A stretch of DNA of 60,869 bases from Candidatus Zambryskibacteria bacterium RIFCSPLOWO2_01_FULL_39_39 (GTDB lineage Bacteria > Patescibacteriota > Minisyncoccia > Phycocordibacterales > WO2-35-19), in contig MHWB01000002.1 of the NCBI GenBank assembly GCA_001823925.1, positions 1-60,869 of the forward strand. Direction: 5' to 3'. The translations under genes were made by a program, and so were the position numbers. Positions 7,497-15,746 of this stretch are shown here, piece after piece. Position 1 is the stretch's first letter. The number at the start of each line of letters is the position of its first letter. A model generated the notes under the pieces. The model was not told the DNA's origin, ran no database searches, and saw only the letters and a program-made list of their open reading frames with translations.

Positions 7497-9638
7497 ATGA
7501 TCCAGATCAGTGATGATCAGATAAATTTGTACCTATCCATCTTCAAAGGAAGGAGCGACATCTACGCTAGACACTGGGAGAAAAATGGCAGATCTGGGTA
7601 TAGCCCAGCGTACTCATTTAACTGGGATGAATTTTTAATTCACAAACAGAAGGGTGGAACGATAAATAGCTTTGGGAATAAAAAATTAATCCCACTCACA
7701 AAAGATATTATCAAGAAGCACTTGCTCGGGGTTACTCTTTTGGGTATATACCCAATTCTTGAAGATAACACGTCGTATTTTATTGCCGCCGATTTTGATG
7801 GAGAAAATTGGTTGGAAGATTCAAGAAAGTATATTGATGTTTGTAAAAAGGTGGGGCTAACAACGTATCTAGAAAGATCAAAATCTGGTAACGGAGGTCA
7901 TGTTTGGATTTTTTTTCAAGAAGCATACCCGTGTTACAAAAGTCGAGCTATCGCTACTGAATTAATCAGGCAAGCTTTAGACTTATCAGTCTTTGAAAAA
8001 GAAGTTAGTTTTGATCGGCTCTTCCCAAACCAAGATTCTATACCTCAAGGGGGATTTGGAAATCTCATAGCTTTTCCGCTTCAAGGAAAATATTTAGGAC
8101 AAGGCAATTCTGCTTTTATTGATCCTTATACTGTAAAATTGCACCCCGATCAGTGGGAGTTTTTATCTAAAATTCACAAACATACAACAGAGGAACTCGA
8201 TAAAATATTTTATGAAGTAACTGACAATGAAAAAGTTGTCGTACAAAAAAGAAAATCTGCAGACAGGCTGGTAATAACTGTCGGCAAAAATATACAAATA
8301 CCAAGATCAGAACTTGCTCCTGCGACGGTTACATTTCTCAAAGAAAAACTAAACTTTTTAAGCACTGAATATTTGACCAGGAAAAGATTAGGTAAGTCGG
8401 TATATAAAGTCCAAAAATATTTCAAACTAATCGAAGAATCTGGAGATAATATTTTTCTACCGAGAGGATTCCTGAATCAGCTTACGTCTTTTTTAGAATC
8501 AAACGGCATAAAATATGAGGTCAATTGTGGGTACCCAGAAATGGAAAATGTTAAATTTAAGAGTCTGATTAAGTTAACTCCACACCAAGAAGAAGCTCTG
8601 GAGAAATCCCTTAAACAAACTCAAGGGGTAATAGTAGCCCCGCCAGGAAGTGGTAAAACCATGATTGGTATGGAGCTTATCGCAAAGAGAGAATTACCGG
8701 CTCTGGTACTGGCTCATAGGAAGCAATTACTAGATCAATGGGTAGACAGGATTCAGACATACCTAAACATTCCAAAAATCAAAATCGGTACTTTCTCTGG
8801 TTCCAGAAAGAAAATTGGAAAAGAAATAACTGTCGCCCTGATGCAGAGTTTGGCAAGGTACAAAAATATTGCAGAATTGGAAAATAAATTCGGGACTATC
8901 ATCGTTGATGAATGCCATCATATACCAGCAAAAACTTTTAGAGAAGTTATTGCGAACTTAAATTCCCAATACTTATATGGACTTACCGCTACCCCCAAAA
9001 GAAAGCATAACGATGAGCAACTTATTTATGTCTATATTGGAGATATTATTACAGAAATGGCGGGTGGTAATTTCAGTGAAGAAAACACAGAAAATACCTC
9101 TTCCAATAAACTCAAAGTCGTAATCAAGGAAACCGATTTAGAAATTCCGTTCCAATGGAAAACCGATAGATTTCAGCTTTTGGCTAAAATAATAAGTTTT
9201 GATACTGCTAGAAACAAATTGGTAACTGAAGATATTTTGGAACAAGTTAAAGTGGACAATAAAATCCTTGTTTTAAGCGAAAGGAAAGAGCATTTAGAAA
9301 TTCTCGAACTCTGTCTTAAAGGTAAATGCGAAACGATTGTAATTTCAGGTGACGACTCTGCCTCAAAAAGAACCTCAAAACTCAAGCAAATTAATGACGG
9401 TCATTACAATGTTATATTATCCACCGGTCAGTTTTTTGGAGAGGGGTTAGATATTAAAAATATTTCAACTCTAGTTTTAGCCTTTCCATTCTCATTCGAA
9501 GGGAAGCTGATTCAGTATATTGGAAGGCTACTGCATAGTGCTAACCCTAAATTTGTTTTTGATTACAGAGACAAGAAGATAGCTTTTCTAGAAAGACAGT
9601 TTAAACAGAGAAATAGATACTACAAAAAGTTGATCTAA
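7497..9638 (+). CDS. TOTE-type archaeo-eukaryotic primase fused to SF2 helicase
   Basis: 713 residues. Residues 1-240 match the primase-like domain of TOTE conflict systems: GRSDIYARHW, GYSP, LLGIYPIL, the acidic pair in FIAADFDG (D99, D101), SGNGGHVW (H135), FDRLFPNQD and GGFGNLIAFPLQ. Residues from about 360 on form a superfamily 2 helicase with APPGSGKT (about 380), DECHH (about 470), GLTATPKRK, and a C-terminal half ending GEGLD...QYIGRLLH. No separate nuclease domain is evident at the end. TOTE proteins are predicted anti-invader or self-replication modules; the exact role is not established. It pairs with Fic inside the repeat-bounded segment. Confidence 0.88.
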   Translation: MIQISDDQINLYLSIFKGRSDIYARHWEKNGRSGYSPAYSFNWDEFLIHKQKGGTINSFGNKKLIPLTKDIIKKHLLGVTLLGIYPILEDNTSYFIAADFDGENWLEDSRKYIDVCKKVGLTTYLERSKSGNGGHVWIFFQEAYPCYKSRAIATELIRQALDLSVFEKEVSFDRLFPNQDSIPQGGFGNLIAFPLQGKYLGQGNSAFIDPYTVKLHPDQWEFLSKIHKHTTEELDKIFYEVTDNEKVVVQKRKSADRLVITVGKNIQIPRSELAPATVTFLKEKLNFLSTEYLTRKRLGKSVYKVQKYFKLIEESGDNIFLPRGFLNQLTSFLESNGIKYEVNCGYPEMENVKFKSLIKLTPHQEEALEKSLKQTQGVIVAPPGSGKTMIGMELIAKRELPALVLAHRKQLLDQWVDRIQTYLNIPKIKIGTFSGSRKKIGKEITVALMQSLARYKNIAELENKFGTIIVDECHHIPAKTFREVIANLNSQYLYGLTATPKRKHNDEQLIYVYIGDIITEMAGGNFSEENTENTSSNKLKVVIKETDLEIPFQWKTDRFQLLAKIISFDTARNKLVTEDILEQVKVDNKILVLSERKEHLEILELCLKGKCETIVISGDDSASKRTSKLKQINDGHYNVILSTGQFFGEGLDIKNISTLVLAFPFSFEGKLIQYIGRLLHSANPKFVFDYRDKKIAFLERQFKQRNRYYKKLI

Positions 9639-9698
9639 AATATTGAGTTTCGAATCCTCTCGCTATTGGTATATGAGATATTTTTACGCACCAAAAAT

Positions 9699-9751
9699 AT
9701 GGCTCAAAATATAGGCCTCGGCATAGTCCGATACTAAAAACTAAGGGCGGA
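9699..9751. repeat. 53-bp direct repeat, copy 2, joined to tRNA-Ser 3' end
   Basis: Second copy of the 6229-6281 repeat. Its right end (9748-9751) includes the last bases of the tRNA-Ser gene, which reads leftward on the minus strand, so the repeat covers the tRNA 3' boundary and the DNA downstream of it. This is the usual geometry for an element integrated at a tRNA 3' end. Confidence 0.8.
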
Positions 9752-9832
9752 GGGTAAGAGATTCGAACTCTTGGTGGGTTGCCCCACACCCGCTTTCCAA
9801 GCGAGCGCACTAGACCGCTATGCGAACCCTCC
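9748..9832 (-). tRNA. tRNA-Ser(GGA)
   Basis: A seven-base acceptor stem (GGAGGGT with ACCCTCC) closes the molecule. The anticodon loop TTGGAAA sits on the stem CTCGC/GCGGG, giving anticodon GGA for UCC/UCU codons. The long variable arm (GTGGGGCAACCCAC) is typical of serine tRNAs, and the T-arm is AGAGTTCGAATCTCT. CCA is not encoded (the 3' end reads GCCC). The gene borders the Fic/TOTE segment on its 3' side. Confidence 0.95.
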
Positions 9833-9953
9833 ATAACACTCAAAATCGTAATTTACTTTACGACATATTAATAATCTAACACTTAATTAAGCTTTTGAAA
9901 AATAGCCTTAAAATGAAAGGTTTAAGTGGTGTTTAGGGATACCTGTTTTTTAG

Positions 9954-9982
9954 TTGACAAGAAAGTTAAAAGGGTGTATAAT
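9954..9982 (+). promoter_or_regulatory. Consensus sigma-70 promoter of the MYG1-like gene
   Basis: Perfect TTGACA (9954-9959), 17-base spacer, perfect TATAAT (9977-9982). A GAAAGGGG ribosome site (10007-10014) precedes the ATG at 10022. Confidence 0.8.
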
Positions 9983-10021
9983 AGGTGGTAGAGTAAATCG
10001 TTCCTTGAAAGGGGACAAAAA

Positions 10022-11098
10022 ATGACACAAGGGATTATCACCCATCCAAGGCCACATCTTGATGAGATCGTGGCGATCTTTCTCCTCTCCCTTTATGGGG
10101 AGGAAAAGTATCCCGGAATAAGGGATGCTATTACCAACCGGAAGATTTTTGCTTGTCGCGTCGAAGATCTCGAGGCGACAGCAGAAGGGTACGAGCAGAG
10201 TGGCTACATCATGCTCGGGGTCGGCGGCGGACGGTATGATGAACATGGTGTCAATGGCGAGAGTCGCAAGAAAGGTGACTGTTGTGCCACCCTGGTTGCC
10301 AAAGATCTGGGTGTGGACAAACTCAGGGAACTTTCAAAGATCCTGAAGTTTGTCACCGGGGGTGACCTCAATGGCAACAGCCAGCCGTTCGATCTGTCGG
10401 CCTTGGTCGGCTTGATCAACGGTCAGTATCCGGACGATCCATTTCCGGCCATTGACTTCGCGTTTGCGGCACTCAATGCCAAGTACGCGGAGCAATACGA
10501 CTTTCATGTCATAGCAGGTGAGGAAGCCAAGAAGGCCACCGTGGAGGAAGTATTGACGGCATCTGGCAAGAAATTGCGGATAGTAACCGTCAAGACCGAC
10601 TGCGAGGCGGTTGGCAAGTATATCCGTTCGGAGTACGGCGGTGGAGCTGACATCATCATTCAGAAAAATTCTCGACGCCAAGTCCAGATTTTCACGGATA
10701 AGCGCTCGGGTCTGAACATGACCGACACGGCGCAGATCTTGCGTCTTGTGGAGCAGGAGTCCAAAGATCAGGAGGTGGTAACCAGCGACTGGAACCTTCT
10801 CGCCGGCGAAGGCAAGGTCATTGGAGCCGAAGAGTGGTACTTTTTCCCAACAGGGAACATGCTACTCAATGGTAGCTTAACCGCTCCCAACACCCCACCC
10901 ACAAACATCGCGCTCCAAGATATCCAGAGCCTCGTCAAAATCGGGGTGAATGGCATGTTTGAACCGAGTCGGGAACAAAAATGTAAGCAAGGAAACTGTT
11001 CGTCCCGGCGAGATGATGAGTGCAAGTGGTACGCTTTTGGACTCCAACGTTGTCGAGAAGTTCGGCGACTGGAATATCAAAGGCGACAAACTGCATGA
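10022..11098 (+). CDS. MYG1/DHH-like predicted metal-dependent protein, high GC
   Basis: 358 residues, only partly recognised. The N-terminus THPRPHLDE (7-15) and later GVGGGRYDEHG (about 66-76) resemble the metal-binding blocks of MYG1-type (DHH-related) phosphoesterases. A central β-rich part ends before a cysteine cluster (CKQGNC...DDEC.WY..GL.RC) in the last 40 residues that may bind zinc. The gene is clearly richer in G+C than its neighbours and has its own strong promoter, ribosome site and terminator, suggesting acquisition as a single-gene unit. Function is a family-level guess; it could be a nuclease or nucleotide phosphatase. Confidence 0.65.
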   Translation: MTQGIITHPRPHLDEIVAIFLLSLYGEEKYPGIRDAITNRKIFACRVEDLEATAEGYEQSGYIMLGVGGGRYDEHGVNGESRKKGDCCATLVAKDLGVDKLRELSKILKFVTGGDLNGNSQPFDLSALVGLINGQYPDDPFPAIDFAFAALNAKYAEQYDFHVIAGEEAKKATVEEVLTASGKKLRIVTVKTDCEAVGKYIRSEYGGGADIIIQKNSRRQVQIFTDKRSGLNMTDTAQILRLVEQESKDQEVVTSDWNLLAGEGKVIGAEEWYFFPTGNMLLNGSLTAPNTPPTNIALQDIQSLVKIGVNGMFEPSREQKCKQGNCSSRRDDECKWYAFGLQRCREVRRLEYQRRQTA

Positions 11099-11153
11099 TC
11101 ATTTCTTAAAATCTCCACAGATTATAAAGTGAGAGCTCAAAGAGCCCCTTTCG

Positions 11154-11186
11154 AAGCTCACCTGAAATATGGTGAGCTTTTTATTT
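11154..11186 (+). terminator. Rho-independent terminator
   Basis: AAGCTCACC (11154-11162) pairs perfectly with GGTGAGCTT (11171-11179) around an 8-base loop, followed by a T-rich run. It ends the MYG1-like transcript and slightly overlaps the stop of the convergent gene. Confidence 0.85.
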
Positions 11187-12389
11187 TAATGCCAAAAAGG
11201 CGTTTACAAAATGTATAGCGATGCCGCCAAAATTTGAATATGGTTTGAAAGCACTGTTGATATCTTTGACTTGTTTTTCAAAATATTTTTTGGGAGTGTT
11301 GTGAAAAGTGATGTATGGAGGAGGGACTTGTCCGGTCTCTTGGGCGATAATGATCTTGGTACGGTATCCGCCACTTTTTGCTGTTTCTATCTCGTTTTTT
11401 GATATCTCTATTGAGCCGTCATCGCCACCAGCAAAATTTCTGTAGGACATTATAATGATGGAGCTATCTCTCCTTCTCTCTAAAATATTTAGTAAATGTT
11501 TGAATACATAATCTTTTTTTCCATTGTATGAAAATTTGGGAGTCATCTCGTCTTTTTTGTCATAAAAATCTGGTATGACCACAGAAAACCTGAGGGTATC
11601 ATCGCCCAAAAAGTATTCTGTCTGGTCTACCAGTTTAACAAAATTTTTCAAAATATTGGCTTTACTCTCATCACTCTCGTTGTATGAATCTAAAAGGTAT
11701 GGCTCGACATCATATTGAAAACCTCTAAATTTATTTTTGCGTTCAGCATTAAAATTTTTGATGTAGTTTACAACAGCAAAAGCTTTATAGACATTGTCAT
11801 CCTCGGCCCAGTTGCGCCAACCAGCTTCGGCGTCTACTGTCATACCCTTTTTGTTGGCGCGGATAATAAAGTCTTCCAATATATTTCCGAAAACTTTTTT
11901 CTGCCTTTCTCTTTCTTCGCCTTTTGGCATTACAAATATATCTAAGTAGCTATCAATAGAGACATACATAGTGTTTACTCCATCCTTTTTTGCTTGAGAG
12001 AGTATAGACTCTATATACTGTGGAGTCATATTCATGATAGGTGTCCAAATCCAACTGCCGTATTCTTTGGTGTCTTCTGTTTTTTCTGATGTCGTAAATG
12101 TTTTGATGGCTCTAACTACTGTAGCTATTTGGTTAGAGAAAAATGAAGAATTTGTCTTTGTATTATTTATATCAAAAGCAATGTTTTTAAATTCTGGGTT
12201 GGTAGCAATCGCGTTTGCGTTTATATGATTATCAGAGTATTGGGATATTTTGGTATCTATTTGGTTTTGGTGGGGGACAAAATTTCCGCCTTCCACAAAA
12301 ACAAATAACAAAATTATTGCGCTTGAAAAAAACACCAAACCCATAGCAAAAAATTTTTTGCTATTTTTATTTTTTACTTTATTTCTCAC
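11181..12389 (-). CDS. Exported TIM-barrel glycosidase-like protein
   Basis: About 402 residues from a GTG start; the open frame continues upstream but would run through tRNA-Val, so the GTG at 12389 (or the ATG at 12344) is more realistic. A membrane/signal segment (AMGLVFFSSAIILLFVFV) is followed by a linker. The main domain begins WIWTPIMNMTPQYIESILSQ and shows alternating strands and helices with FRGFQYDVEPY, where D and E resemble glycoside hydrolase barrel acids, and later IIIMSYRNFAGG. The substrate is unknown. It is probably anchored outside the membrane by its N-terminus. Confidence 0.65.
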   Translation of the reverse strand: MRNKVKNKNSKKFFAMGLVFFSSAIILLFVFVEGGNFVPHQNQIDTKISQYSDNHINANAIATNPEFKNIAFDINNTKTNSSFFSNQIATVVRAIKTFTTSEKTEDTKEYGSWIWTPIMNMTPQYIESILSQAKKDGVNTMYVSIDSYLDIFVMPKGEERERQKKVFGNILEDFIIRANKKGMTVDAEAGWRNWAEDDNVYKAFAVVNYIKNFNAERKNKFRGFQYDVEPYLLDSYNESDESKANILKNFVKLVDQTEYFLGDDTLRFSVVIPDFYDKKDEMTPKFSYNGKKDYVFKHLLNILERRRDSSIIIMSYRNFAGGDDGSIEISKNEIETAKSGGYRTKIIIAQETGQVPPPYITFHNTPKKYFEKQVKDINSAFKPYSNFGGIAIHFVNAFLALK

Positions 12390-12424
12390 TCTATTATTAT
12401 AACGGAAAAATAAAACAGTGTCTG

Positions 12425-12497
12425 TGGGCGGTAGAGGATTCGAACCTCTGACATCGTCAACGTCAATGACGCGCTCTACCAACTGAGCTAACCGCCC
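12425..12497 (-). tRNA. tRNA-Val(GAC)
   Basis: 73 nt on the minus strand. The acceptor stem pairs GGGCGGT with ACCGCCC, the D-arm is the common AGCTCAGTTGGTAGAGC, the anticodon loop TTGACGT sits on CGTCA/TGACG, and the T-arm is AGAGGTTCGAATCCTCT. CCA is not encoded. Confidence 0.97.
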
Positions 12498-12540
12498 TTA
12501 GATTATTTCTAAATTTAGCAGATTTTTAATTGAACATCAA

Positions 12541-12581
12541 TTTTATATAAAAAATGTCCCCACGGAATGTAGTCGTGGGGA
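12541..12581 (-). terminator. Terminator of the 12595 gene
   Basis: On the minus strand ATCCCCACG... and ...CGTGGGGA form an 8-bp stem (12574-12581 with 12557-12564) with a nine-base loop, followed by a T-run (12554-12541). Confidence 0.85.
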
Positions 12582-12594
12582 TCTGGTGAGTCGC

Positions 12595-13257
12595 TCATTT
12601 TTTGAATGTGATCTTGCAACCACTCCATCTGAGGTATTTGACGACGAAGATTGCAAAAATCCCAGCTACGACGAGTTTAACTGTCCTCGATTCGGGTACT
12701 TCTTCGGGTGGAGGAGGAGTGTCTCTCTTCTCGTATCCCAAGATGAGTTTTGCCGAGAAAGCTAATCCCCCTTGGCAAATCCAGACGTCTGCTGGGCAAC
12801 CTGTCGGAAGCGCATCCATCCTAATCTGGTTGCTACCTACGAGGATGTAAGAGAGTAAATCCCAGTATTCTCGCTCTCCCGAATCCACGCGTGACAGGTA
12901 ATTTCCATTTACGTATGGGTGGACGTTCGTTGTGTGCGCCGCTTGTACTTCAAGCGAAGCAGACACAAGAAAGTAATTGAGAAGTAAACTCGGTGGACTA
13001 CTGAAGTCAAAGAATCCACTCCATGGCCCATCTCTATCTATCTCGATGTAGCTGGTCTCGTCGATGGGCGATGGTCTCCGAGGAGTTTCTAGCACATTAA
13101 TGATCCTCGCCGTTAGGTTGTCTTCACCGATTGCTGAAAGATCGACCTGATTTTCGTCTGTCACCATAACAATGCTCACAACTGTTGCTCCTGCTATTTT
13201 TGCGCCGATGACAAAAACAATCAGCATTGCCAAAAGCCACCACAGAGTTTTTTTCAT
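12595..13257 (-). CDS. Secreted protein with PEP-CTERM-like tail, high GC
   Basis: 220 residues. A signal peptide (KKTLWWLLAMLIVFVIGAKIAGA) leads into a β-rich domain with a cysteine pair (GCPADVWICQGG). The end, PPPPEEVPES followed by a hydrophobic stretch and a basic tail, has the layout of a PEP-CTERM sorting signal, although the motif reads PES rather than PEP. The ribosome site TCCTCC on the plus strand (13263-13268) is strong. Together with the next gene it forms a pair of high-GC secreted proteins, each with its own terminator. No further domain recognised. Confidence 0.65.
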   Translation of the reverse strand: MKKTLWWLLAMLIVFVIGAKIAGATVVSIVMVTDENQVDLSAIGEDNLTARIINVLETPRRPSPIDETSYIEIDRDGPWSGFFDFSSPPSLLLNYFLVSASLEVQAAHTTNVHPYVNGNYLSRVDSGEREYWDLLSYILVGSNQIRMDALPTGCPADVWICQGGLAFSAKLILGYEKRDTPPPPEEVPESRTVKLVVAGIFAIFVVKYLRWSGCKITFKK

Positions 13258-13312
13258 CCGTTTCCTCCAATTCCTCTGTCAATCTATCATAAAAAAAGTA
13301 AAAAGTAAATAT

Positions 13313-13337
13313 AAAAAAAGAGGCACCCGTGGGTGCC
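13313..13337 (-). terminator. Terminator of the PEP-CTERM gene
   Basis: GGCACCC (13322-13328) and GGGTGCC (13331-13337) form a tight hairpin; on the minus strand it runs into a T-tract (complement of 13313-13320). Confidence 0.8.
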
Positions 13338-13362
13338 CCTGTACTACTTGCCGACCTTGCGT

Positions 13363-14037
13363 CTACCGCTTGTTCTTGATGTTGTGCCTGAACAGGCCGA
13401 GAACGAGGAAGCCAACGCCCATCAGAGCGTAGGTACCGGGTTCGGGGACAGAGCTGATTTGACCTGCCCAGATTCCTCCCATGGGGCCTCCGTCAATCTG
13501 GTAGACATCCATTTTGAGGGTGTTAACCCCTTGGGTCAGATAGGGGCTAAGGTTGATCACCCGGAATTCGCCAGGTTCGCATGCAATCTGCCCATCGGCG
13601 CAGGCGCCGTCTTGCACTGGGTTTGGCACCATCAACAACAAGTTGGTGTATAGACTGTTCGTAATATACACCCCCATTGTGTCGTCAGCACCAAAGATTG
13701 CATTGCCGGAATTGTTCCCGTACGGGAGCATGAAGCTCTCGTAGAAAACCACGCTTGGACCGCCGACGATCGTCGTATTCGGAAACACGATACCATTGTA
13801 CCCGGTTTGGTCGTGGCCAACCCACTTACCATCTGGTAGGGTTGCTGGCCAAACACCGTTTGGTAATGTATCCCACGCCGGGTGAGGCGTGATGAGAACG
13901 TTGGTGCCGGTCAGGTTGTTGCTCTCACCGACTCCGTCTCCGGACTCGAACGAGATAATCGCTGCGCTCGCCGTGGTGGCGAGGCAGAAAAGGGTGAGTA
14001 GAGCCAAGAGGCTCATTTTCAAAAAGCTGAAACGCAT
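13363..14037 (-). CDS. PEP-CTERM surface protein
   Basis: 224 residues. A signal peptide (FLKMSLLALLTLFCLATTASA) is followed by a β-sandwich-like exported domain with a cysteine pair (GACADGQIACEPG). The C-terminus is a textbook PEP-CTERM signal: VPEPGT, a hydrophobic helix (ALMGVGFLVLGLF), then a basic end (RHNIKNKR). Such tails are normally processed by exosortase, which is not in this window. The gene is high in GC against its surroundings and has a consensus-like promoter, a GGAGG ribosome site and a terminator of its own. Confidence 0.85.
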   Translation of the reverse strand: MRFSFLKMSLLALLTLFCLATTASAAIISFESGDGVGESNNLTGTNVLITPHPAWDTLPNGVWPATLPDGKWVGHDQTGYNGIVFPNTTIVGGPSVVFYESFMLPYGNNSGNAIFGADDTMGVYITNSLYTNLLLMVPNPVQDGACADGQIACEPGEFRVINLSPYLTQGVNTLKMDVYQIDGGPMGGIWAGQISSVPEPGTYALMGVGFLVLGLFRHNIKNKR

Positions 14038-14122
14038 TTGTTCGTTTCCTCCACAAAAAGATCTCTCCTCTCCCTCCGAAATTCGGCGAAAGAAGAATCC
14101 TGAGGTTCCTCAAGACTCCTGT

Positions 14123-14150
14123 ATCATAGCACGCCTAGATTTTCTGTCAA
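14123..14150 (-). promoter_or_regulatory. Promoter of the PEP-CTERM gene
   Basis: Minus-strand TTGACA (14150-14145), 16-base spacer, TATGAT (14128-14123). Confidence 0.65.
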
Positions 14151-14389
14151 CTTGTCCGCAACTCTAGCAATTTGGGGTGAATGAAAATCCATTTTTTGGT
14201 AAATATTAAACCTGTGGATAACCTGTATAAAAGCGCCCATTTATAAGGACTAAATTTTTGTCTTTTTGACTCTTTTTTTGGGAGATCTTGTCAATAGCAA
14301 ATTTTATGCTTGGTTTTTATAACTATTACGGCGCTAAAAGGTCAAAGACATTTTAAAAAAGACAATCTCGTTTTGTCTTTTGTTTCTCG

Positions 14390-14419
14390 TTGACGGAGCT
14401 TCTATTTAAAAATTACAAT
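14390..14419 (+). promoter_or_regulatory. Possible promoter of the TasA/SipW operon
   Basis: TTGACG (14390-14395), 18-base spacer, TACAAT (14414-14419). It follows a hairpin AAAAGAC/GTCTTTT with T-rich end (about 14357-14384). It would give a leader of about 140 nt. The remaining sequence from 14151 to 14389 is AT-rich and I see no gene in it. Confidence 0.4.
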
Positions 14420-14516
14420 TGATATAGTCCATAGATTTTAGAGATTAGTCGGTGGTCGACTTTGCCGAATTTTTAAAAAGTTATGTTCTTTGTAGTTATT
14501 AACAATTATTAAATTA

Positions 14517-14550
14517 TCCCGTAAAAGAATTTTGATAAATTCTCACGGGA
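14517..14550 (+). promoter_or_regulatory. Hairpin in the tasA leader, just before the start codon
   Basis: TCCCGT (14517-14522) pairs with ACGGGA (14545-14550), and inside it GAATTT pairs with AAATTC around a four-base loop. The stem takes up the only GGGA that could act as a ribosome site for the ATG at 14564, so it may control translation or protect the message. Confidence 0.4.
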
Positions 14551-14563
14551 CAAGAAAAATTAT

Positions 14564-15730
14564 ATGAAAAAAATATTATATAGCGCAGGATTGATTGTTT
14601 TCGTAGCTGCTTTAGCTCTAGGTGCGACAGGTGCCTTCTTTAGCGACAGCGAAACTTCAACAGGCAACATTCTTACTGCTGGGGCGATTGATTTACAGAT
14701 AGACAATGAAAGTTACGTTACAAGCACAACCACAGGATTATTGGTGGCAAGTCCTAATACAACTTGGACAATGCGTAACTTAACGGTTGAGAAGTTTTTT
14801 GACTTTGAAGATATAAAGCCGGGAGATATTGGCGAGGATACTATATCTCTACACGTAGATAACAATGATGCTTATCTTTGTGCAGATGTAACACTTACAT
14901 CAAACAATGAGAACACTCTTGTTGATCCAGAGTCAGACGATGGAGATGATACAACTGGCACAAATGGAGGTGAGCTTGCACAGCAAGTAAACTTTGCTTG
15001 GTGGGCAGATGATGGGGATAATGTTTTAGAAGAAGGTGAAAATTTATTACCAGGCGGTCCTCTTGGAAACCTTGCAATAGGAGCGACAACAACTGTTACT
15101 CTTGCTGACTCTGTTTCTAACATTTGGACAGGACAAGGTGGTCCAATCCCAGGAGCTTCTACAAGATATATTGGTAAAGCCTGGTGCTTCGGTACGATTA
15201 CACCAGCTCCAGTAGCTCAAGATGGTTCTGGAAATAATGGTGAAAATGGTCCTTTGGATAGAGGTACAGGATTTATTTGTGACGGCTCTCTTGCAAACAA
15301 CACAGCTCAAACAGATAGTTTGACTGCAGACGTTGCATTTAGAGCAGTTCAGTCTAGGAATAATAGTAGATTCTTGTGTACTCCAAGCACAGCTCCTGAA
15401 ACAGCAACAGTAACACTCGACAAAGTTGTTACATTTACAAATCTCGCAGTTGCTGGAGTTGACGTAAGTGACTTCACACTTCACTTGGTCGGCCCTGGTG
15501 GTGACCATGTATTGATTGATCAGGTTCCATTTCCAGGTCTTACTCCAGGAGCATATGTTGTATCTGAGGTTTACTCAGGTGATCCAGCTAATGCAACCTC
15601 TACAGTAATATTTAGTGGTAGTTGTACAGAAATTGGAACTACAGACACAGCAACATTTAATGTAGTTTCTGGTGTAAATCCAACCTGTACAATCACAAAC
15701 TCAGTTTCTACCACAACACCACAGCAGTAA
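14564..15730 (+). CDS. TasA/camelysin-like surface protein 1
   Basis: 388 residues. The N-terminus (signal helix, then GAFFSDSETSTGNILTAG, about residues 23-40) is the SipW-type signal segment of TasA/CalY proteins, followed by the family's IDLQIDNESY strand and DIKPGDIGEDTISLHVDNNDAYLCA. The last 110 residues form a separate prealbumin-like β-domain (TVTLDKVVTFTNL...GAYVVSEVY). It probably forms extracellular fibres or an envelope layer after processing by the SipW peptidase encoded three genes on. It is the first of three tandem paralogues. Confidence 0.85.
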   Translation: MKKILYSAGLIVFVAALALGATGAFFSDSETSTGNILTAGAIDLQIDNESYVTSTTTGLLVASPNTTWTMRNLTVEKFFDFEDIKPGDIGEDTISLHVDNNDAYLCADVTLTSNNENTLVDPESDDGDDTTGTNGGELAQQVNFAWWADDGDNVLEEGENLLPGGPLGNLAIGATTTVTLADSVSNIWTGQGGPIPGASTRYIGKAWCFGTITPAPVAQDGSGNNGENGPLDRGTGFICDGSLANNTAQTDSLTADVAFRAVQSRNNSRFLCTPSTAPETATVTLDKVVTFTNLAVAGVDVSDFTLHLVGPGGDHVLIDQVPFPGLTPGAYVVSEVYSGDPANATSTVIFSGSCTEIGTTDTATFNVVSGVNPTCTITNSVSTTTPQQ

Positions 15731-15746
15731 TTAATTACCTAATTAG

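Noticed and set aside
9601-9843. 80-residue minus-strand ORF over tRNA-Ser
   Set aside because: It is formed by the tRNA and repeat sequence and has no protein-like pattern or ribosome site.
10950-11132. Frameshifted continuation of the MYG1-like gene
   Set aside because: The main frame continues into a sensible cysteine-rich tail and its own stop, so no shift is needed.
11181-12482. Longer start of the exported TIM-barrel protein at 12482
   Set aside because: It would translate through tRNA-Val, and the extra residues (MVERVIDVDDVRG...) come from the tRNA sequence.
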